From an uncultured Tidjanibacter sp. (GTDB lineage Bacteria > Bacteroidota > Bacteroidia > Bacteroidales > Rikenellaceae), in contig CANTVF010000004.1 in the NCBI GenBank assembly GCA_947852905.1, positions 62,001-126,000 on the forward strand: a stretch of 64,000 bases of DNA, read 5' to 3'. Both the position numbers and the translations under genes were made by a program. This document shows positions 1-9,677 of the stretch, one piece after another (the stretch's first letter is position 1; each line of letters opens with the position of its first letter). The notes beneath the pieces are model-generated. The model saw only the letters and a program-made list of their open reading frames with translations. It did no database searches and had not been told where the DNA came from.

Positions 1-190
1 CGACACAACCCAGCACACGAATCACCATGCAGAGACAAACCAACCGGCAATCCCGGCCTCAACGCCCCTCCAAACGTCTCCGGAAACACAACACAATGTG
101 TCCGGTACTTCTGCACTACAATTAAAACCTGTCCTGCATATATAACACTACATACGTCCGACACCGTTCATAGCGGCACTGTCATGTAAC

Positions 191-223
191 AAAAAAATCC
201 GGCGCGACAACAATCGCACCGGA
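191..223 (-). terminator. Rho-independent terminator of the regulator/membrane protein operon
   Basis: Read on the minus strand, a 10-bp stem with one mismatch (198-207 against 214-223, GC-rich) is followed by a run of seven T (191-197). It lies about 50 bp past the stop codon of the Xre-like regulator, so it should end that leftward transcript. Confidence 0.7.
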
Positions 224-272
224 CCTCGATCCCGACGGTACCGCACATGCGTGCCGGCTCCGCACCAAGAGT

Positions 273-479
273 TTATTCCCAGTCCTTGTCTTCGAGGGTA
301 AAGATCTCGTTCACGCTCTTGCCGAAAATATGAGATACTTTCAGCGCAAGCAACGTTGAGGGAACGTATTTACCCAATTCCATGGCATTGACCGTCTGAC
401 GGCTTACACCGGCTTTTTCGGCGAGCTGTTGCTGCGTCAGATCGTGGATAGCCCTTTGCACCTTTATATTATTTTTCAT
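273..479 (-). CDS. Small Xre/Cro-type helix-turn-helix transcriptional regulator
   Basis: A 68-residue protein that is almost entirely one HTH_3 domain. Residues about 15-40 contain the typical LTQQQLAEKAGVSRQTVNAM recognition region, followed by the usual second helix pair ending in SVNEIFTLED. This is the YozG-like single-domain type, a DNA-binding cytoplasmic regulator with no sensor domain. Its start overlaps the end of the upstream membrane protein gene by 11 bp, so translation is probably coupled. Such regulators commonly sit beside small multi-pass membrane proteins and are thought to control their own operon. The 20-bp perfect palindrome at 1611-1630 is a candidate operator. The family is certain; the target is not known. 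Confidence 0.9.
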   Translation of the reverse strand: MKNNIKVQRAIHDLTQQQLAEKAGVSRQTVNAMELGKYVPSTLLALKVSHIFGKSVNEIFTLEDKDWE

Positions 480-948
480 TTTTCGCAGACCATTTCAGAC
501 GCCACAAAGATATACGGAATACCAGTAAATATATAATCAACAGGAAAACCAAATTGAACATCGAGAGGTTATACAACACCAAAGACATCTGCGAGAAAAA
601 CGCCTGCGCGGACGCCAAATCCCGCGATATTCCCGACGACACAATCAGTCCGTAAACGACGAGCAGGAAAACGTAATCGGCTATGACGGCTATCATCATG
701 GACGAAAAACGGATATTGACCGTACACTCGTCCTCTCCCTTGACGCGCGAAAAGGCCACCATCAGCATTCCGAGCACCAATGCCGGAAGCCCGAGCGCAT
801 TGAATTGCGAAGAACTCATTACATACGAAATCCATATACCTCCCGGTTTGCCTCCGGTACACACATCAACGACCAGAAGAGCGTACAACCCTATCAGAAT
901 CCACCCGGCTACGGCAGTCCGGCGCGGCAATAAAAAAATCTTTTTCAT
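469..948 (-). CDS. Multi-pass membrane protein, paralog of the upstream gene
   Basis: About 159 residues from the chosen start (ATG at 948; an ATG at 954 is equally possible, while the longer open frame to 1008 would overlap the upstream gene). Four hydrophobic segments are visible, near residues 10-30, 45-65, 85-105 and 125-150. A conserved cytoplasmic stretch FSRVKGEDECT lies after the second segment. The neighbouring upstream protein has the same architecture and the matching stretch FSRERDEDEYT, so the two are tandem duplicates. The association with a small HTH regulator resembles the DUF2178-like two-gene modules of Firmicutes and Bacteroidota. Function unknown. Confidence 0.75.
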   Translation of the reverse strand: MKKIFLLPRRTAVAGWILIGLYALLVVDVCTGGKPGGIWISYVMSSSQFNALGLPALVLGMLMVAFSRVKGEDECTVNIRFSSMMIAVIADYVFLLVVYGLIVSSGISRDLASAQAFFSQMSLVLYNLSMFNLVFLLIIYLLVFRISLWRLKWSAKNEK

Positions 949-976
949 ATCCATTACGGTTATCGACGACAAACAT

Positions 977-1396
977 CTACTCGGCCTTCCGGACGGCATT
1001 GCGGGCACAGACGACCGCTATATTGAAAATCATGACATAAAGCACGATAGGCATGAAAACATTTACCAGTATCACAAACAGATAATCTATATCGTACACA
1101 CACCATGTCACTATTATAAGAACCGCGTAATTAACCGTCATCGACCATATCAGCGACGACATGCGCAGACGAGCCGTATACTCGTCCTCATCCCTTTCGC
1201 GCGAGAAAGCCACGATCAAAAGTCCGATGACCAACAGTGTCATTACTATTTCGTCGATAAACCCACCGAACGCCTTGTACATATCCGGCCACAAATCTAT
1301 GCTCCACAACAGGCAAAACGCCAATACGGCCGAAGGCGCCGTAACGATCCACCCCCATTTTTTCCATGAGTGCGGCAACAAGAAATCTCTTTTCAT
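977..1396 (-). CDS. Multi-pass membrane protein, first of a tandem paralogous pair
   Basis: About 139 residues from ATG 1396 (an ATG two codons earlier is possible). There are four predicted transmembrane segments and an acidic cytoplasmic loop with FSRERDEDEYTARLRMSS after the second. That loop aligns with the one in the downstream gene, as do the N-termini (MKRDFLLP here, MKKIFLLP there). It is the first gene of a leftward operon of membrane protein, membrane protein and HTH regulator, with gaps of under 30 bp. No enzymatic motif is visible. Function unknown. Confidence 0.75.
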   Translation of the reverse strand: MKRDFLLPHSWKKWGWIVTAPSAVLAFCLLWSIDLWPDMYKAFGGFIDEIVMTLLVIGLLIVAFSRERDEDEYTARLRMSSLIWSMTVNYAVLIIVTWCVYDIDYLFVILVNVFMPIVLYVMIFNIAVVCARNAVRKAE

Positions 1397-1852
1397 ACAC
1401 AAGATACATTAAACGTTGACACCATGTAACGACGGTACATGCGCAGACTGTTTCCGGATACCCCACGCCGAACATTCCGCCGGACGCATATTCTGCAAAC
1501 ATCGCTCTGCGGAACGTCGTCAACTACCGACATTTATTTCCGACCATGCCGGCAAGGTCGGAAACTCCACTCTCGCAAGCGAACGCCTACAGAAATCCAT
1601 CACGGCTCAAAAGTAAAATATATTTTACTTAATTACAAATTATTCTTACTTTTAATCAAGCAAACAAGACACACATCACACACATCTCGGCTACACAAAC
1701 CTGATTATCAACACAATAAACGAAACACAAAAAACTACAGTATTTTACACGGCGACACGCCGCAGTACAAGATTCCCAAACGTTCACGCCTCCCCGACCG
1801 AAAAACGAATGACAGACGACCGAGCATGCAATATGCATATCCGCATATAACC
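1397..1852. other. Intergenic region with a 20-bp perfect palindrome
   Basis: No convincing coding sequence is seen on either strand. The one clear structure is a perfect palindrome, AAGTAAAATATATTTTACTT, at 1611-1630, in the upstream region of the leftward regulator operon. It could be an operator for the Xre protein or part of a terminator-like structure; both are inference. Confidence 0.5.
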
Positions 1853-2021
1853 AAGGGGTTGTGTCAAAACGCTAAGTTTTAACGCAACCCCTTTAAGGTG
1901 TGTGAGAACGGGTAAAATGCAAGGCCGTGATTATGAAAAGCGACAGGAGTTTACAAAAAGCAAACGACTTAGCCTGATTCACGATAAAAACGCAACCGAT
2001 TGCCCGTTATGACACACAGGC
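1853..2021 (+). repeat. Dispersed hairpin element, copy 1
   Basis: One of four related intergenic elements. The head is a hairpin with 18-bp arms at 1853-1870 and 1876-1893 and loop GCTAA. The middle carries a second small hairpin (1949-1965, GTTTAC arm, 5-nt loop). The distal end reads GTTATGACACACAGG, which in reverse complement resembles the head sequence GGTTGTGTCAAAAC. There is no open reading frame. Other copies are at 38876, 54237 and (inverted) 56294. Confidence 0.8.
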
Positions 2022-2144
2022 GAATCTGAATGCCTATTTTACTCTCCGGACAAACGGTATCAGTATACGCCCTCTCCGTTCACAACAGACCGGACAACAT
2101 ATGATGCAAACCTACATCCGTATCGCGTCACGCACAAATGTCGC

Positions 2145-3494
2145 CTACTCCCGCTCCAGACGTTCCGCGATAGCACGCCCCTCTTTTTCGTAACCGGGCT
2201 TGCCGAGCAGAGCGAACATATTTTTCTTGTAGGCCTCCACGCCCGGCTGGTCGAAAGGATTTATGCCGAGCATATAACCGCTTATGCCGCACGCACGTTC
2301 GAAAAAATAGAGCAACGCACCGATATTATACTCGTCCACGCAGGGCAGCACTATGCGCATGTTGGGCACACCTCCGTCGGCATGAGCCAGCGAAACGCCC
2401 ATTTCGGCCATACGGTTGATCTCGTGCAGGCGTTTGCCCGCCACGAAATTGAGCCCGTCGGAATCTGTCTCCTCTCTGGCCACAACGATCTCGTGCCGAG
2501 GATGCTCCACGGAGACTACCGTCTCGAACATTATGCGTTCGCCTTCCTGTATGTACTGCCCCATGGAATGCAGATCGGTGGTATATGTAACGCTCGCGGG
2601 AAATATTCCGCGAGAACGTTTTCCCTCGCTTTCGCCGAACAACTGTTTCCACCACTCACCGAAATAACCGAGAGCCGGCTCGTAAGAGGCGAGTATCTCT
2701 ATCTTGTATCCGCGAGCATACAGTGTGTTACGTGCTGCGGCATATCGTGCGGCAGGATTGTAGGCAAAACCGACATCCGCACCGCAAGCCGTCCGCATGT
2801 CCTGCGCCCCGCGTACCAAAGCACGAATATCCGCTCCTGCCACGGCGAGCGGCAACAACCCTACAGGCGTCAGCACAGAATAACGCCCGCCGACATCGTC
2901 GGGTATCACGAACGTTTCGTATCCCTCCCTGTCGGCCTCGCCGCGCAACGCCCCCTTAGACGCATCGGTAACGGCCACTATGCGTTCCCGCGCGCCTTCG
3001 CGACCGTAACGACGTTCTATCTCGCCGCGCACGATACGGAAAGCTATAGCCGGCTCGGTAGTGGTACCCGACTTGGATATCACTATTGCGGCGAGCGAGC
3101 GACCACGCACCGCTTCCAGCAGCGACCACATGTAATCCTCGCTTATGTTCTGGCCGGCAAATATAACTTCCGGACCGGCGGCGCCTTTCATATACCCGAA
3201 CGGATCGCCCAAAGCCTCCATGACGGCTTTGGCGCCGAGGTATGAACCGCCTATACCTATCACCACGACCACATCGGCCAGTACGCGAAGACGGCTACCA
3301 GCAGCCTCTATTCCGTCAAGCACCTCATCCGTCAACGCTGTCGGCAACGATACCCAGCCCAGAAAACCGGCGCCCTCACCGGTACCGTCCTCCAACATAC
3401 GATTGGCTTTCTCTGCCGCCAGCGCATCTGGCGCAAACTCCCTCTCGAAACGCCGTCCCTGTCCGGCCGTTCCTCCGTATTCGAACTTTATCAT
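2145..3494 (-). CDS. pgi: Glucose-6-phosphate isomerase
   Basis: 449 residues, the usual length of the short bacterial PGI form. It interconverts glucose-6-phosphate and fructose-6-phosphate in the cytoplasm. Visible landmarks are the sugar-phosphate (SIS) motif [19 protein letters not shown] near residue 80, the [10 protein letters not shown] phosphate-binding loop near 140, the PGI signature [19 protein letters not shown] near 200, and the C-terminal signature with [20 protein letters not shown]. It is transcribed divergently from the mreB operon and separated from it by 226 bp. The first ATG of the frame gives the conserved N-terminus. Identification is secure. Confidence 0.96.
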   Translation of the reverse strand: MIKFEYGGTAGQGRRFEREFAPDALAAEKANRMLEDGTGEGAGFLGWVSLPTALTDEVLDGIEAAGSRLRVLADVVVVIGIGGSYLGAKAVMEALGDPFGYMKGAAGPEVIFAGQNISEDYMWSLLEAVRGRSLAAIVISKSGTTTEPAIAFRIVRGEIERRYGREGARERIVAVTDASKGALRGEADREGYETFVIPDDVGGRYSVLTPVGLLPLAVAGADIRALVRGAQDMRTACGADVGFAYNPAARYAAARNTLYARGYKIEILASYEPALGYFGEWWKQLFGESEGKRSRGIFPASVTYTTDLHSMGQYIQEGERIMFETVVSVEHPRHEIVVAREETDSDGLNFVAGKRLHEINRMAEMGVSLAHADGGVPNMRIVLPCVDEYNIGALLYFFERACGISGYMLGINPFDQPGVEAYKKNMFALLGKPGYEKEGRAIAERLERE

Positions 3495-3636
3495 AATCCT
3501 GTCCTTTCCGATTCTATTCCACCGTCCGCAAAACCCGCGCCGAAACAGCGGCTACATATATGTTCCGGACGTCATTATAATACGATGCAATTTACCATTT
3601 ATTTCGGTAAAGTTATGTATAAAGTACGCTTTTTTA

Positions 3637-3644
3637 TATATTTG
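3637..3644 (+). promoter_or_regulatory. Bacteroidota -7 promoter box for the mreB operon
   Basis: TATATTTG matches the TAnnTTTG box of the Bacteroidota primary sigma factor. It lies 77 bp before the mreB start and just after an AT-rich stretch. Placement is by pattern and position only. Confidence 0.6.
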
Positions 3645-3720
3645 TAAATTAATTGGGCATATCCATATCGGACTACCCAACCGATTGATACACGGGACTA
3701 TATACAAAAGAAAAGGACAA

Positions 3721-4740
3721 ATGGGAATGTTTTCGTTGACTCAGGAATTGGCCATAGACCTCGGAACGGCCAATACCCTAATACTATATAACGGCAAAGT
3801 GGTCGTGGACGAGCCGTCCATAATCGCAATGGACATACACACGGGCAAGGTGGTAGCCATAGGCGAACAGGCACAGCAGATGCACGGCAAGACTCACCAG
3901 AACATCAAGACTATCCGCCCGCTCAAGGACGGGGTGATAGCCGACTTCAACGCCGCCGAACTGATGTTGCGCGGCATGATCAAGAAGGTCAAGATGAACG
4001 GTCATCTGTTCAGTCCTTCGCTCCGCATGGTAATATGCATCCCTTCGGGCTCCACTAACGTGGAGATACGCACCGTACGCGAATCGGCCGAACACGCCGG
4101 AGGACGCGAGGTATACATGATATACGAGCCCATGGCCGCAGCGCTCGGCGCCGGACTCAACGTAGAGGCTCCGGAAGGCCACATGGTCATAGACATAGGC
4201 GGCGGTACGACGGAAATCGCTTGTATCTCGCTCGGCGGCATAGTATGCTCGGAGAGCATAGACGTTGCCGGCGACGTATTCACCGAGGAGATACAGAACT
4301 ATGTCCGCCAGCAGCACAACATACGCGTCGGCGACCGAACGGCCGAAAACATCAAGAAATCCATAGGGGCGGCCATTCCCGAACTGGAAGAGGCTCCGGA
4401 CGACTACGTCATCACCGGTCCCAACATTCTCACGGCACTGCCGACCACCGTATCGCTCTCCTATACCGAGATAGCCTATGCTCTCGAAAAATCGTTGCTC
4501 AAGATAGACGCGGCCATAATGAAGGTACTCGAAATGGTACCGCCGGAGCTGTATGCCGACATCGTGAAAAGCGGAATCTACCTTGCCGGCGGCGGCGCCC
4601 TCATCAAAGGTCTGGATAAACGTTTCTCGGAAAAGAACGGCATACAGTTCAACATAGCCGAAGACCCGCTGCGTGCCGTAGTGCGAGGTACGGGCATAGC
4701 GTTGAAGAACATCAACCAGTTCTCGTTCCTGATGAAATAG
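3721..4740 (+). CDS. mreB: Rod shape-determining protein MreB (actin homolog)
   Basis: 339 residues from ATG 3721, preceded by a purine-rich AAAGGAC. The upstream open extension is not conserved-looking and covers the promoter. Actin-fold ATP-binding motifs are present: phosphate-1 IDLGTANT (residue 12), phosphate-2 VIDIGGGTTEIA (near 157), and the adenosine motif GIYLAGGGALIKGL (near 285). MreB forms membrane-bound filaments that organise the elongation peptidoglycan machinery. It is the first gene of a five-gene operon encoding the whole core elongasome (MreB, MreC, MreD, PBP2, RodA). Confidence 0.97.
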   Translation: MGMFSLTQELAIDLGTANTLILYNGKVVVDEPSIIAMDIHTGKVVAIGEQAQQMHGKTHQNIKTIRPLKDGVIADFNAAELMLRGMIKKVKMNGHLFSPSLRMVICIPSGSTNVEIRTVRESAEHAGGREVYMIYEPMAAALGAGLNVEAPEGHMVIDIGGGTTEIACISLGGIVCSESIDVAGDVFTEEIQNYVRQQHNIRVGDRTAENIKKSIGAAIPELEEAPDDYVITGPNILTALPTTVSLSYTEIAYALEKSLLKIDAAIMKVLEMVPPELYADIVKSGIYLAGGGALIKGLDKRFSEKNGIQFNIAEDPLRAVVRGTGIALKNINQFSFLMK

Positions 4741-4890
4741 GGGCGTCGCGACGGAAGATTTCACGCGCCATAAAGCCGCCCGCCGGCGGCATTACGGACG
4801 GCACACGGTTGACACAAACGGCTGCCGGTTACAACAGCGAAAAGTCTCGCGACCGACTGCAATCACGGCAAGGCAAACATCGGGAAAGGA

Positions 4891-5733
4891 ATGTACAGGC
4901 TCGTCCAGTTTTTCAAAAAGTACTCTTCCGTACTCCTCTTCATAATACTCGAAGCGGGAGCTATCGGTTATTACGCCTCATCGACGAGCTATACGCGCGC
5001 GACCCTGCTCGCATCTTCCAACAAAGTAACCGCCGGGATACACGGCATATTCTCATCCATAGGAGATTACTTCACCCTCGGCCGTGAAAACAGGATGCTC
5101 ATGGAACGCCTCGCCGAGACGGAAACTCTCCTCTCGGCACTCTCCACGGCAAGAGATACCGCAACCATACCGGTCGCCGAGCCCGCCTACTACTACTCTA
5201 CGGCAACGGTCATCAGCAACTCCATTGCGCGTCAGGACAATTTCTTCGTAATAAACAAGGGGACGCGCGACGGCGTCGAAGAAAACATGGCCATACTGTC
5301 GGCCGACGGCTCCGTTGCCGGATACGTACGCAAATGCTCGGACAAATTCGCCGTCTGCATGTCCGCGCTCAACCGCGACTTCCGCATCGGAGGGCAGTTG
5401 AAAGGCAGCGAATATTTCGGCTCGGTTTACTGGGACGGCACCGACGCCCGCGAAATGACGATGGTGGATATTCCTACGTATGCCGACGTTTCGGTCGGCG
5501 ACACATTGCTATCGGCCTATTCTTCGAGATTCCCGCCCGATACGTTCATAGGAACCGTATCGTCGGTAAAGGAATCCGAAGACGGCACATACTACATTCT
5601 AAGAATACGTCTCGGAGCACGCATGAACGCTTTGGGCAACGTACTGCTCGTGAAATATACGGATTACGAAGAACTCGAAACTCTGGCCGGCGAATATTTC
5701 GCCGACTACGACACAAGAAACCCGCAAAAATAG
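4891..5733 (+). CDS. mreC: Rod shape-determining protein MreC
   Basis: 280 residues. An N-terminal membrane anchor (about residues 10-30) is followed by a helical region with EN.MLMERLAETETLL typical of the MreC coiled coil, then the periplasmic beta domain. That domain contains NSIARQDNFFVINKGTRDGV and later GTVSSVKESEDGTYY, both family-typical. MreC links MreB and MreD to PBP2 in the periplasm. It lies 150 bp downstream of mreB, and mreD starts 10 bp after its stop, supporting one operon. Identification is secure from both sequence and order. Confidence 0.94.
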   Translation: MYRLVQFFKKYSSVLLFIILEAGAIGYYASSTSYTRATLLASSNKVTAGIHGIFSSIGDYFTLGRENRMLMERLAETETLLSALSTARDTATIPVAEPAYYYSTATVISNSIARQDNFFVINKGTRDGVEENMAILSADGSVAGYVRKCSDKFAVCMSALNRDFRIGGQLKGSEYFGSVYWDGTDAREMTMVDIPTYADVSVGDTLLSAYSSRFPPDTFIGTVSSVKESEDGTYYILRIRLGARMNALGNVLLVKYTDYEELETLAGEYFADYDTRNPQK

Positions 5734-5743
5734 GACGGCTGAA

Positions 5744-6256
5744 ATGCACAGAAGAGGTGAATACGTATTGGTTTTCGCAGCTACGGTTTTGTTGCAGGCA
5801 TTCCTGTTCGACAACCTCAACCTGTCGCCATACCTATACCCGCTCATATACGTGGGATTTTTGTTGCTGCTTCCCACCGGCATGAATCACGCCCTACTGA
5901 TTCTGTGCGGATTCGTCACCGGTGTAACCGTAGATTTCCTTTCAGGCACAGCCGGACTGCACACCATAGCATCTACGGCAACGGCCTTCATACGTCCGGC
6001 CACAATCAACCTGACGATCGGTAAAGACACCGCAAACGAAAACGTGATGCCGTTACCGATAAATGTCGGGCGCGGCAAATGGCTCAAATACGCGGCGCTC
6101 GCCGTTTCGATCCACTGCATCATATTTTTCTGTTTTGAGGCCGCCACCACGGCATTCTTATGGTACACGCTCCTGAGGGCGGCCGGTAGCGCACTCGCCA
6201 CGTTCCTTCTCGTATGGTTCGCGGCTGTCATATATCCGGTACGCGGTTCGCATTGA
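5744..6256 (+). CDS. mreD: Rod shape-determining protein MreD
   Basis: 170 residues with five or six hydrophobic segments and the MreD-like acidic/helical pattern GFVTGVTVDFLSGTAGLHTIAS in the central region (positions about 58-80). It is an inner-membrane partner of MreC. MreD is poorly conserved in sequence, so the call rests on topology, length and its place between mreC and the PBP2 gene. The stop is 38 bp before the chosen start of the PBP2 gene. Confidence 0.9.
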   Translation: MHRRGEYVLVFAATVLLQAFLFDNLNLSPYLYPLIYVGFLLLLPTGMNHALLILCGFVTGVTVDFLSGTAGLHTIASTATAFIRPATINLTIGKDTANENVMPLPINVGRGKWLKYAALAVSIHCIIFFCFEAATTAFLWYTLLRAAGSALATFLLVWFAAVIYPVRGSH

Positions 6257-6294
6257 CAAGGTGCTATACCGAAGAACAAACACAAACCCCACGC

Positions 6295-8109
6295 ATGAAC
6301 AACAGAGCCAAAATAATATCGCTGGCAGTCGTCGCGGCATTCGCGATTCTGGTTCTGCGCCTGTTTTACATACAGGTGATCGACAGTTCATACAAATACG
6401 ACGCCCAGAACAACGTACTACGCCGTGAAGTGCAGCATCCACCGCGCGGCGAGGTATACGACCGCAACGGAGAACTGCTCGTCAGGAGTATCGCCTCCTA
6501 TGACCTGATGGCCATACCACGCGATGTCAAGGAGTTCGACACGTTGACGCTCGCACGCATAGCCGGCGTAACTCCGGAAAAGCTGAAACAGGAACTCGCC
6601 AAAGCCGCCAACTATTCCCGGCGCCGTCCCTCGGTGATCGTCAAACAGATGAGCCTCGAATCCAAACTGCTGTTCGACGAAGGCGACTTCTCCGGTTTCT
6701 ATACCGTATACCGCACGATGCGCTCCTATCCGCGCAAGATAGCCGGCAATCTGCTCGGCTACATAAGCGAAGTGGATGCCGCTACGATAGAACGCGACGA
6801 CTACTATCAGACAGGCGACTACCGCGGCATGTCCGGGATAGAACTGACCTACGAAGATGTACTGAGGGGCGAAAAGGGAATATCCGTCAGCGTAGTGGAC
6901 GTACACGGTATAACCAAAGGACCGTACATGGACGGCGCCGCCGATATAAGGGCCGTACCCGGCAAGGCCATAACCACCTCGCTCGACGCACGGTTGCAGG
7001 AGCTCGGCGAAGAACTCATGGAAGGTAAGGTCGGCAGTATCATAGCCATAGAGCCGTCCACCGGCGAAATACTCGTCATGGTCAGCAGCCCCGGCTACGA
7101 TCCGGACGAACTCGTCGGACGCGACCGCGGCAACAATTACATGAAACTGCTCGGCAATCCGCGCCGGCCGCTGTTCAATCGCGGCGTAATGTCCCGCTAT
7201 CCGCCCGGATCGACCTTCAAGGTAGTCAACGGTCTCATGGCATTGCAGGAGGGATCTGTAACCGGCAATCAAAAATATCCGTGTCACGGCGGCTATACCG
7301 TAGGCCGGGGACTCAAATGCCACAACCACTTCTCGCCCGTCAACATGCGTCAGGCCGTACAGACTTCGTGCAACACATACTTCTGCTATGTATTCCGCGA
7401 CTTCATAGACAACCAGAAATTCGGCGACCCGAAACAGGCTCTCGACGTATGGAACGAATACCTGTACAGTTTCGGTTTCGGTCGCAGCCTCGACAGCGAC
7501 CTGTCCGGCGAACTCTCCGGTTACGTGCCGACACGCGAATATTACGACAAGGCCTACCACAAACGGTGGAACTCACTGACCATATTGTCGCTCTCGATAG
7601 GTCAGGGAGAGTTGGGATGCACGCCGCTGCAGATGGCCAATCTCGCCACCATAATAGCCAACCGCGGATATTATTATACGCCGCACATCGTCAAACGCAT
7701 AGAAGGGAGAGATTCGATAGACAGCCGTTTCTACGAACGGCACCGCACCATGGTCGAAAGCCGCCACTTCGACGTAATAGTCGACGGCATGTACGACGCG
7801 GTACACAAAACAGGAGGTACCGGCTGGCGCGCCTACGTTCCCGGCCTCGACATATGCGGCAAAACCGGTACTGCGGAAAATCCACACGGTGCAGACCACT
7901 CCACATTCATGTGCTTCGCACCGAAGGACGACCCGAAGATAGCCGTATCGGTGTATGTGGAACACGGAGGTTTCGGGGGATCGGTCGCCGCGCCCATAGC
8001 GAGCCTCATAATAGAACAATACCTGACCGACACCATAACGCGTCCCGAAATGGTGGACGCCGTAAAACAAACGACCATACCCTATCCGTACTATGACAGG
8101 CAAAAGTAA
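6295..8109 (+). CDS. mrdA: Penicillin-binding protein 2 (elongation transpeptidase)
   Basis: 604 residues from ATG 6295. The open frame reaches back to 6214, but that would run into mreD, and the chosen start gives a basic tail plus transmembrane helix (residues 9-25). The N-terminal dimerisation domain is followed by the transpeptidase domain. The SxxK motif is in YPPGSTFKVVNG, with the catalytic serine about residue 307. SxN is in QTSCNTYF and KTG in CGKTGTAENP. It crosslinks peptidoglycan during lateral growth together with RodA. Its last codons overlap the rodA start by 17 bp, indicating translational coupling. Confidence 0.96.
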   Translation: MNNRAKIISLAVVAAFAILVLRLFYIQVIDSSYKYDAQNNVLRREVQHPPRGEVYDRNGELLVRSIASYDLMAIPRDVKEFDTLTLARIAGVTPEKLKQELAKAANYSRRRPSVIVKQMSLESKLLFDEGDFSGFYTVYRTMRSYPRKIAGNLLGYISEVDAATIERDDYYQTGDYRGMSGIELTYEDVLRGEKGISVSVVDVHGITKGPYMDGAADIRAVPGKAITTSLDARLQELGEELMEGKVGSIIAIEPSTGEILVMVSSPGYDPDELVGRDRGNNYMKLLGNPRRPLFNRGVMSRYPPGSTFKVVNGLMALQEGSVTGNQKYPCHGGYTVGRGLKCHNHFSPVNMRQAVQTSCNTYFCYVFRDFIDNQKFGDPKQALDVWNEYLYSFGFGRSLDSDLSGELSGYVPTREYYDKAYHKRWNSLTILSLSIGQGELGCTPLQMANLATIIANRGYYYTPHIVKRIEGRDSIDSRFYERHRTMVESRHFDVIVDGMYDAVHKTGGTGWRAYVPGLDICGKTGTAENPHGADHSTFMCFAPKDDPKIAVSVYVEHGGFGGSVAAPIASLIIEQYLTDTITRPEMVDAVKQTTIPYPYYDRQK

Positions 8110-9541
8110 CAAAACGGCGGAAAGCGGACTCGACTGGGTATCGGTGGCCATATTCTTCGGCCTGATGATAATCGGATGGCTGAACATATACGCCGCCGTA
8201 TTCGACGAATCCGCAACGGGAGGCTTCACATTCTCCTCCCGATACGGCTCGCAGCTCGTCTGGATAGGCATATGCACGCTGGCGGCAATAGTCATAATGC
8301 TGATAGACGAAATATACTATCACGTACTCGCCTACCCGATATATTTTCTGATGCTGCTCGTGCTGCTGGTAACGCTCGCCGTCGGCACTACTGTCAACGG
8401 CGCACAATCGTGGCTACGCATAGGCGGCTTCTCGGTACAACCGGCAGAGTTCGCCAAATTCGCCACGGCACTGGCATTGGCGCGCTATATGAGCTCATAC
8501 AGTTTCTCGATGAGCGACTGGAAAAGCAAACTGGCTGCCGCCGCCATATTCGGCGTACCTATGGTCATCATTCTGCTGCAAAACGACGCAGGATCGGCAA
8601 TAGTGTTCGCCTCGTTTCTCGTCGTATTCTACCGCGAAGGATTCAACGGCTGGTTTTACGTGGCCGCAGGAATGTTGGTATTCCTTTTCGTATTTTCGTT
8701 CATTTGGACGCCGACAGTACTTCTGGCCGCCATCATCGTGATATGTACCGCCATAGAAGGTATAATGAACGGTGGCTGGAAAAGGAACATACGCTATCTC
8801 GCCGCCGTTGGATTCGTATCCGCCACGATATGTCTTGCAGCATCGCTCATCTCCGGACGCGTGCTCGACTATTATTGGTTTCTGCTCGGCAGCGCCCTCG
8901 CATCGCTGGCCGCGGTCGGTATATACGCATGGCGTACCACACTGTACAACATATTCATCAGCATCGGCATGCTGGTCGGCTCCATAGCATTCACCGGCAT
9001 GGTGGATGCCGTATTCGCCCACATGAAACTACACCAGCAGAAACGTATCCTGAACCTGCTCGGCGTGGAAAGCGATCCACAATTCTGGGGTTACAACGTC
9101 AACCAGTCCAAAATAGCCATAGGATCGGGCGGATTCTTCGGCAAAGGTTATCTTCAAGGCACGCAGACGAAATACGATTTCGTTCCGGAACAAAGTACCG
9201 ACTTCATATTCTGCACGGTAGGAGAAGAGTGGGGTTTCGTCGGCTCGGTCATAGTACTCGGACTGTTCTGCTGGCTGATACTCCGTCTCATACGCATGGG
9301 TGAACGCCAACAGGAGGCTTTCGGACGGGTATACTGTTACGGAGTAGCGGCAATATTCCTCTTCCACGTACTCGTCAACGTCGGCATGACGATAGGCATC
9401 ATGCCTGTCATAGGCATTCCGCTGCCGCTGTTCAGCTACGGCGGCTCGTCGCTGCTCGCCTTCACGCTGCTCTTTTTCGTCGCCGTGAAACTCGACTCTC
9501 ACGGGCGCGAAGGAATAGCCCGTTCACGCAACCTGCAATAG
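8093..9541 (+). CDS. rodA: Peptidoglycan glycosyltransferase RodA (SEDS family)
   Basis: 482 residues with about ten transmembrane segments. SEDS landmarks are seen: GAQSWLRIGGFSVQPAEFAK near residue 105, QNDAGSAIVF near 163, a late KIAIGSGGFFGKGYLQGTQ near 342, the E-rich FVPEQSTDFIFCTVGEEWGF near 363, and the C-terminal PLPLFSYGGSSLLAF. RodA polymerises lipid II and pairs with PBP2, encoded just upstream with a 17-bp overlap. It is somewhat longer than E. coli RodA (370 residues). The extra sequence is a membrane segment insertion around residues 190-280, a form common in Bacteroidota. Confidence 0.95.
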   Translation: MTGKSNKTAESGLDWVSVAIFFGLMIIGWLNIYAAVFDESATGGFTFSSRYGSQLVWIGICTLAAIVIMLIDEIYYHVLAYPIYFLMLLVLLVTLAVGTTVNGAQSWLRIGGFSVQPAEFAKFATALALARYMSSYSFSMSDWKSKLAAAAIFGVPMVIILLQNDAGSAIVFASFLVVFYREGFNGWFYVAAGMLVFLFVFSFIWTPTVLLAAIIVICTAIEGIMNGGWKRNIRYLAAVGFVSATICLAASLISGRVLDYYWFLLGSALASLAAVGIYAWRTTLYNIFISIGMLVGSIAFTGMVDAVFAHMKLHQQKRILNLLGVESDPQFWGYNVNQSKIAIGSGGFFGKGYLQGTQTKYDFVPEQSTDFIFCTVGEEWGFVGSVIVLGLFCWLILRLIRMGERQQEAFGRVYCYGVAAIFLFHVLVNVGMTIGIMPVIGIPLPLFSYGGSSLLAFTLLFFVAVKLDSHGREGIARSRNLQ

Positions 9542-9620
9542 AAAGCATTACAGTAGCCGCAAACCCAAGAAAACAGAAAAAATATTTCGTAAAACGATAA
9601 CAACCCACATGTTTTTACGA

Positions 9621-9628
9621 TAACTTTG
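9621..9628 (+). promoter_or_regulatory. Bacteroidota -7 promoter box for the M13 peptidase gene
   Basis: TAACTTTG, matching TAnnTTTG, lies 50 bp before the start codon at 9678. It separates this gene from the rodA operon. Confidence 0.6.
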
Positions 9629-9677
9629 TGCCTTGCATACCAATGTAGAACATAAATCTCTTTTAACAATAATTAAT

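Noticed and set aside
273-1396. Toxin-antitoxin module
   Set aside because: The partner proteins are four-helix membrane proteins of 140-160 residues rather than known toxins, and they are duplicated; a regulator/membrane protein operon fits better.
1853-2021. Insertion sequence with transposase
   Set aside because: No open frame of useful length is present in any of the four copies; only a non-autonomous or non-coding element can be supported.
3145-3720. N-terminal extension of MreB
   Set aside because: The extension overlaps the pgi gene and the promoter and has no actin-family similarity; ATG 3721 gives the conserved start.
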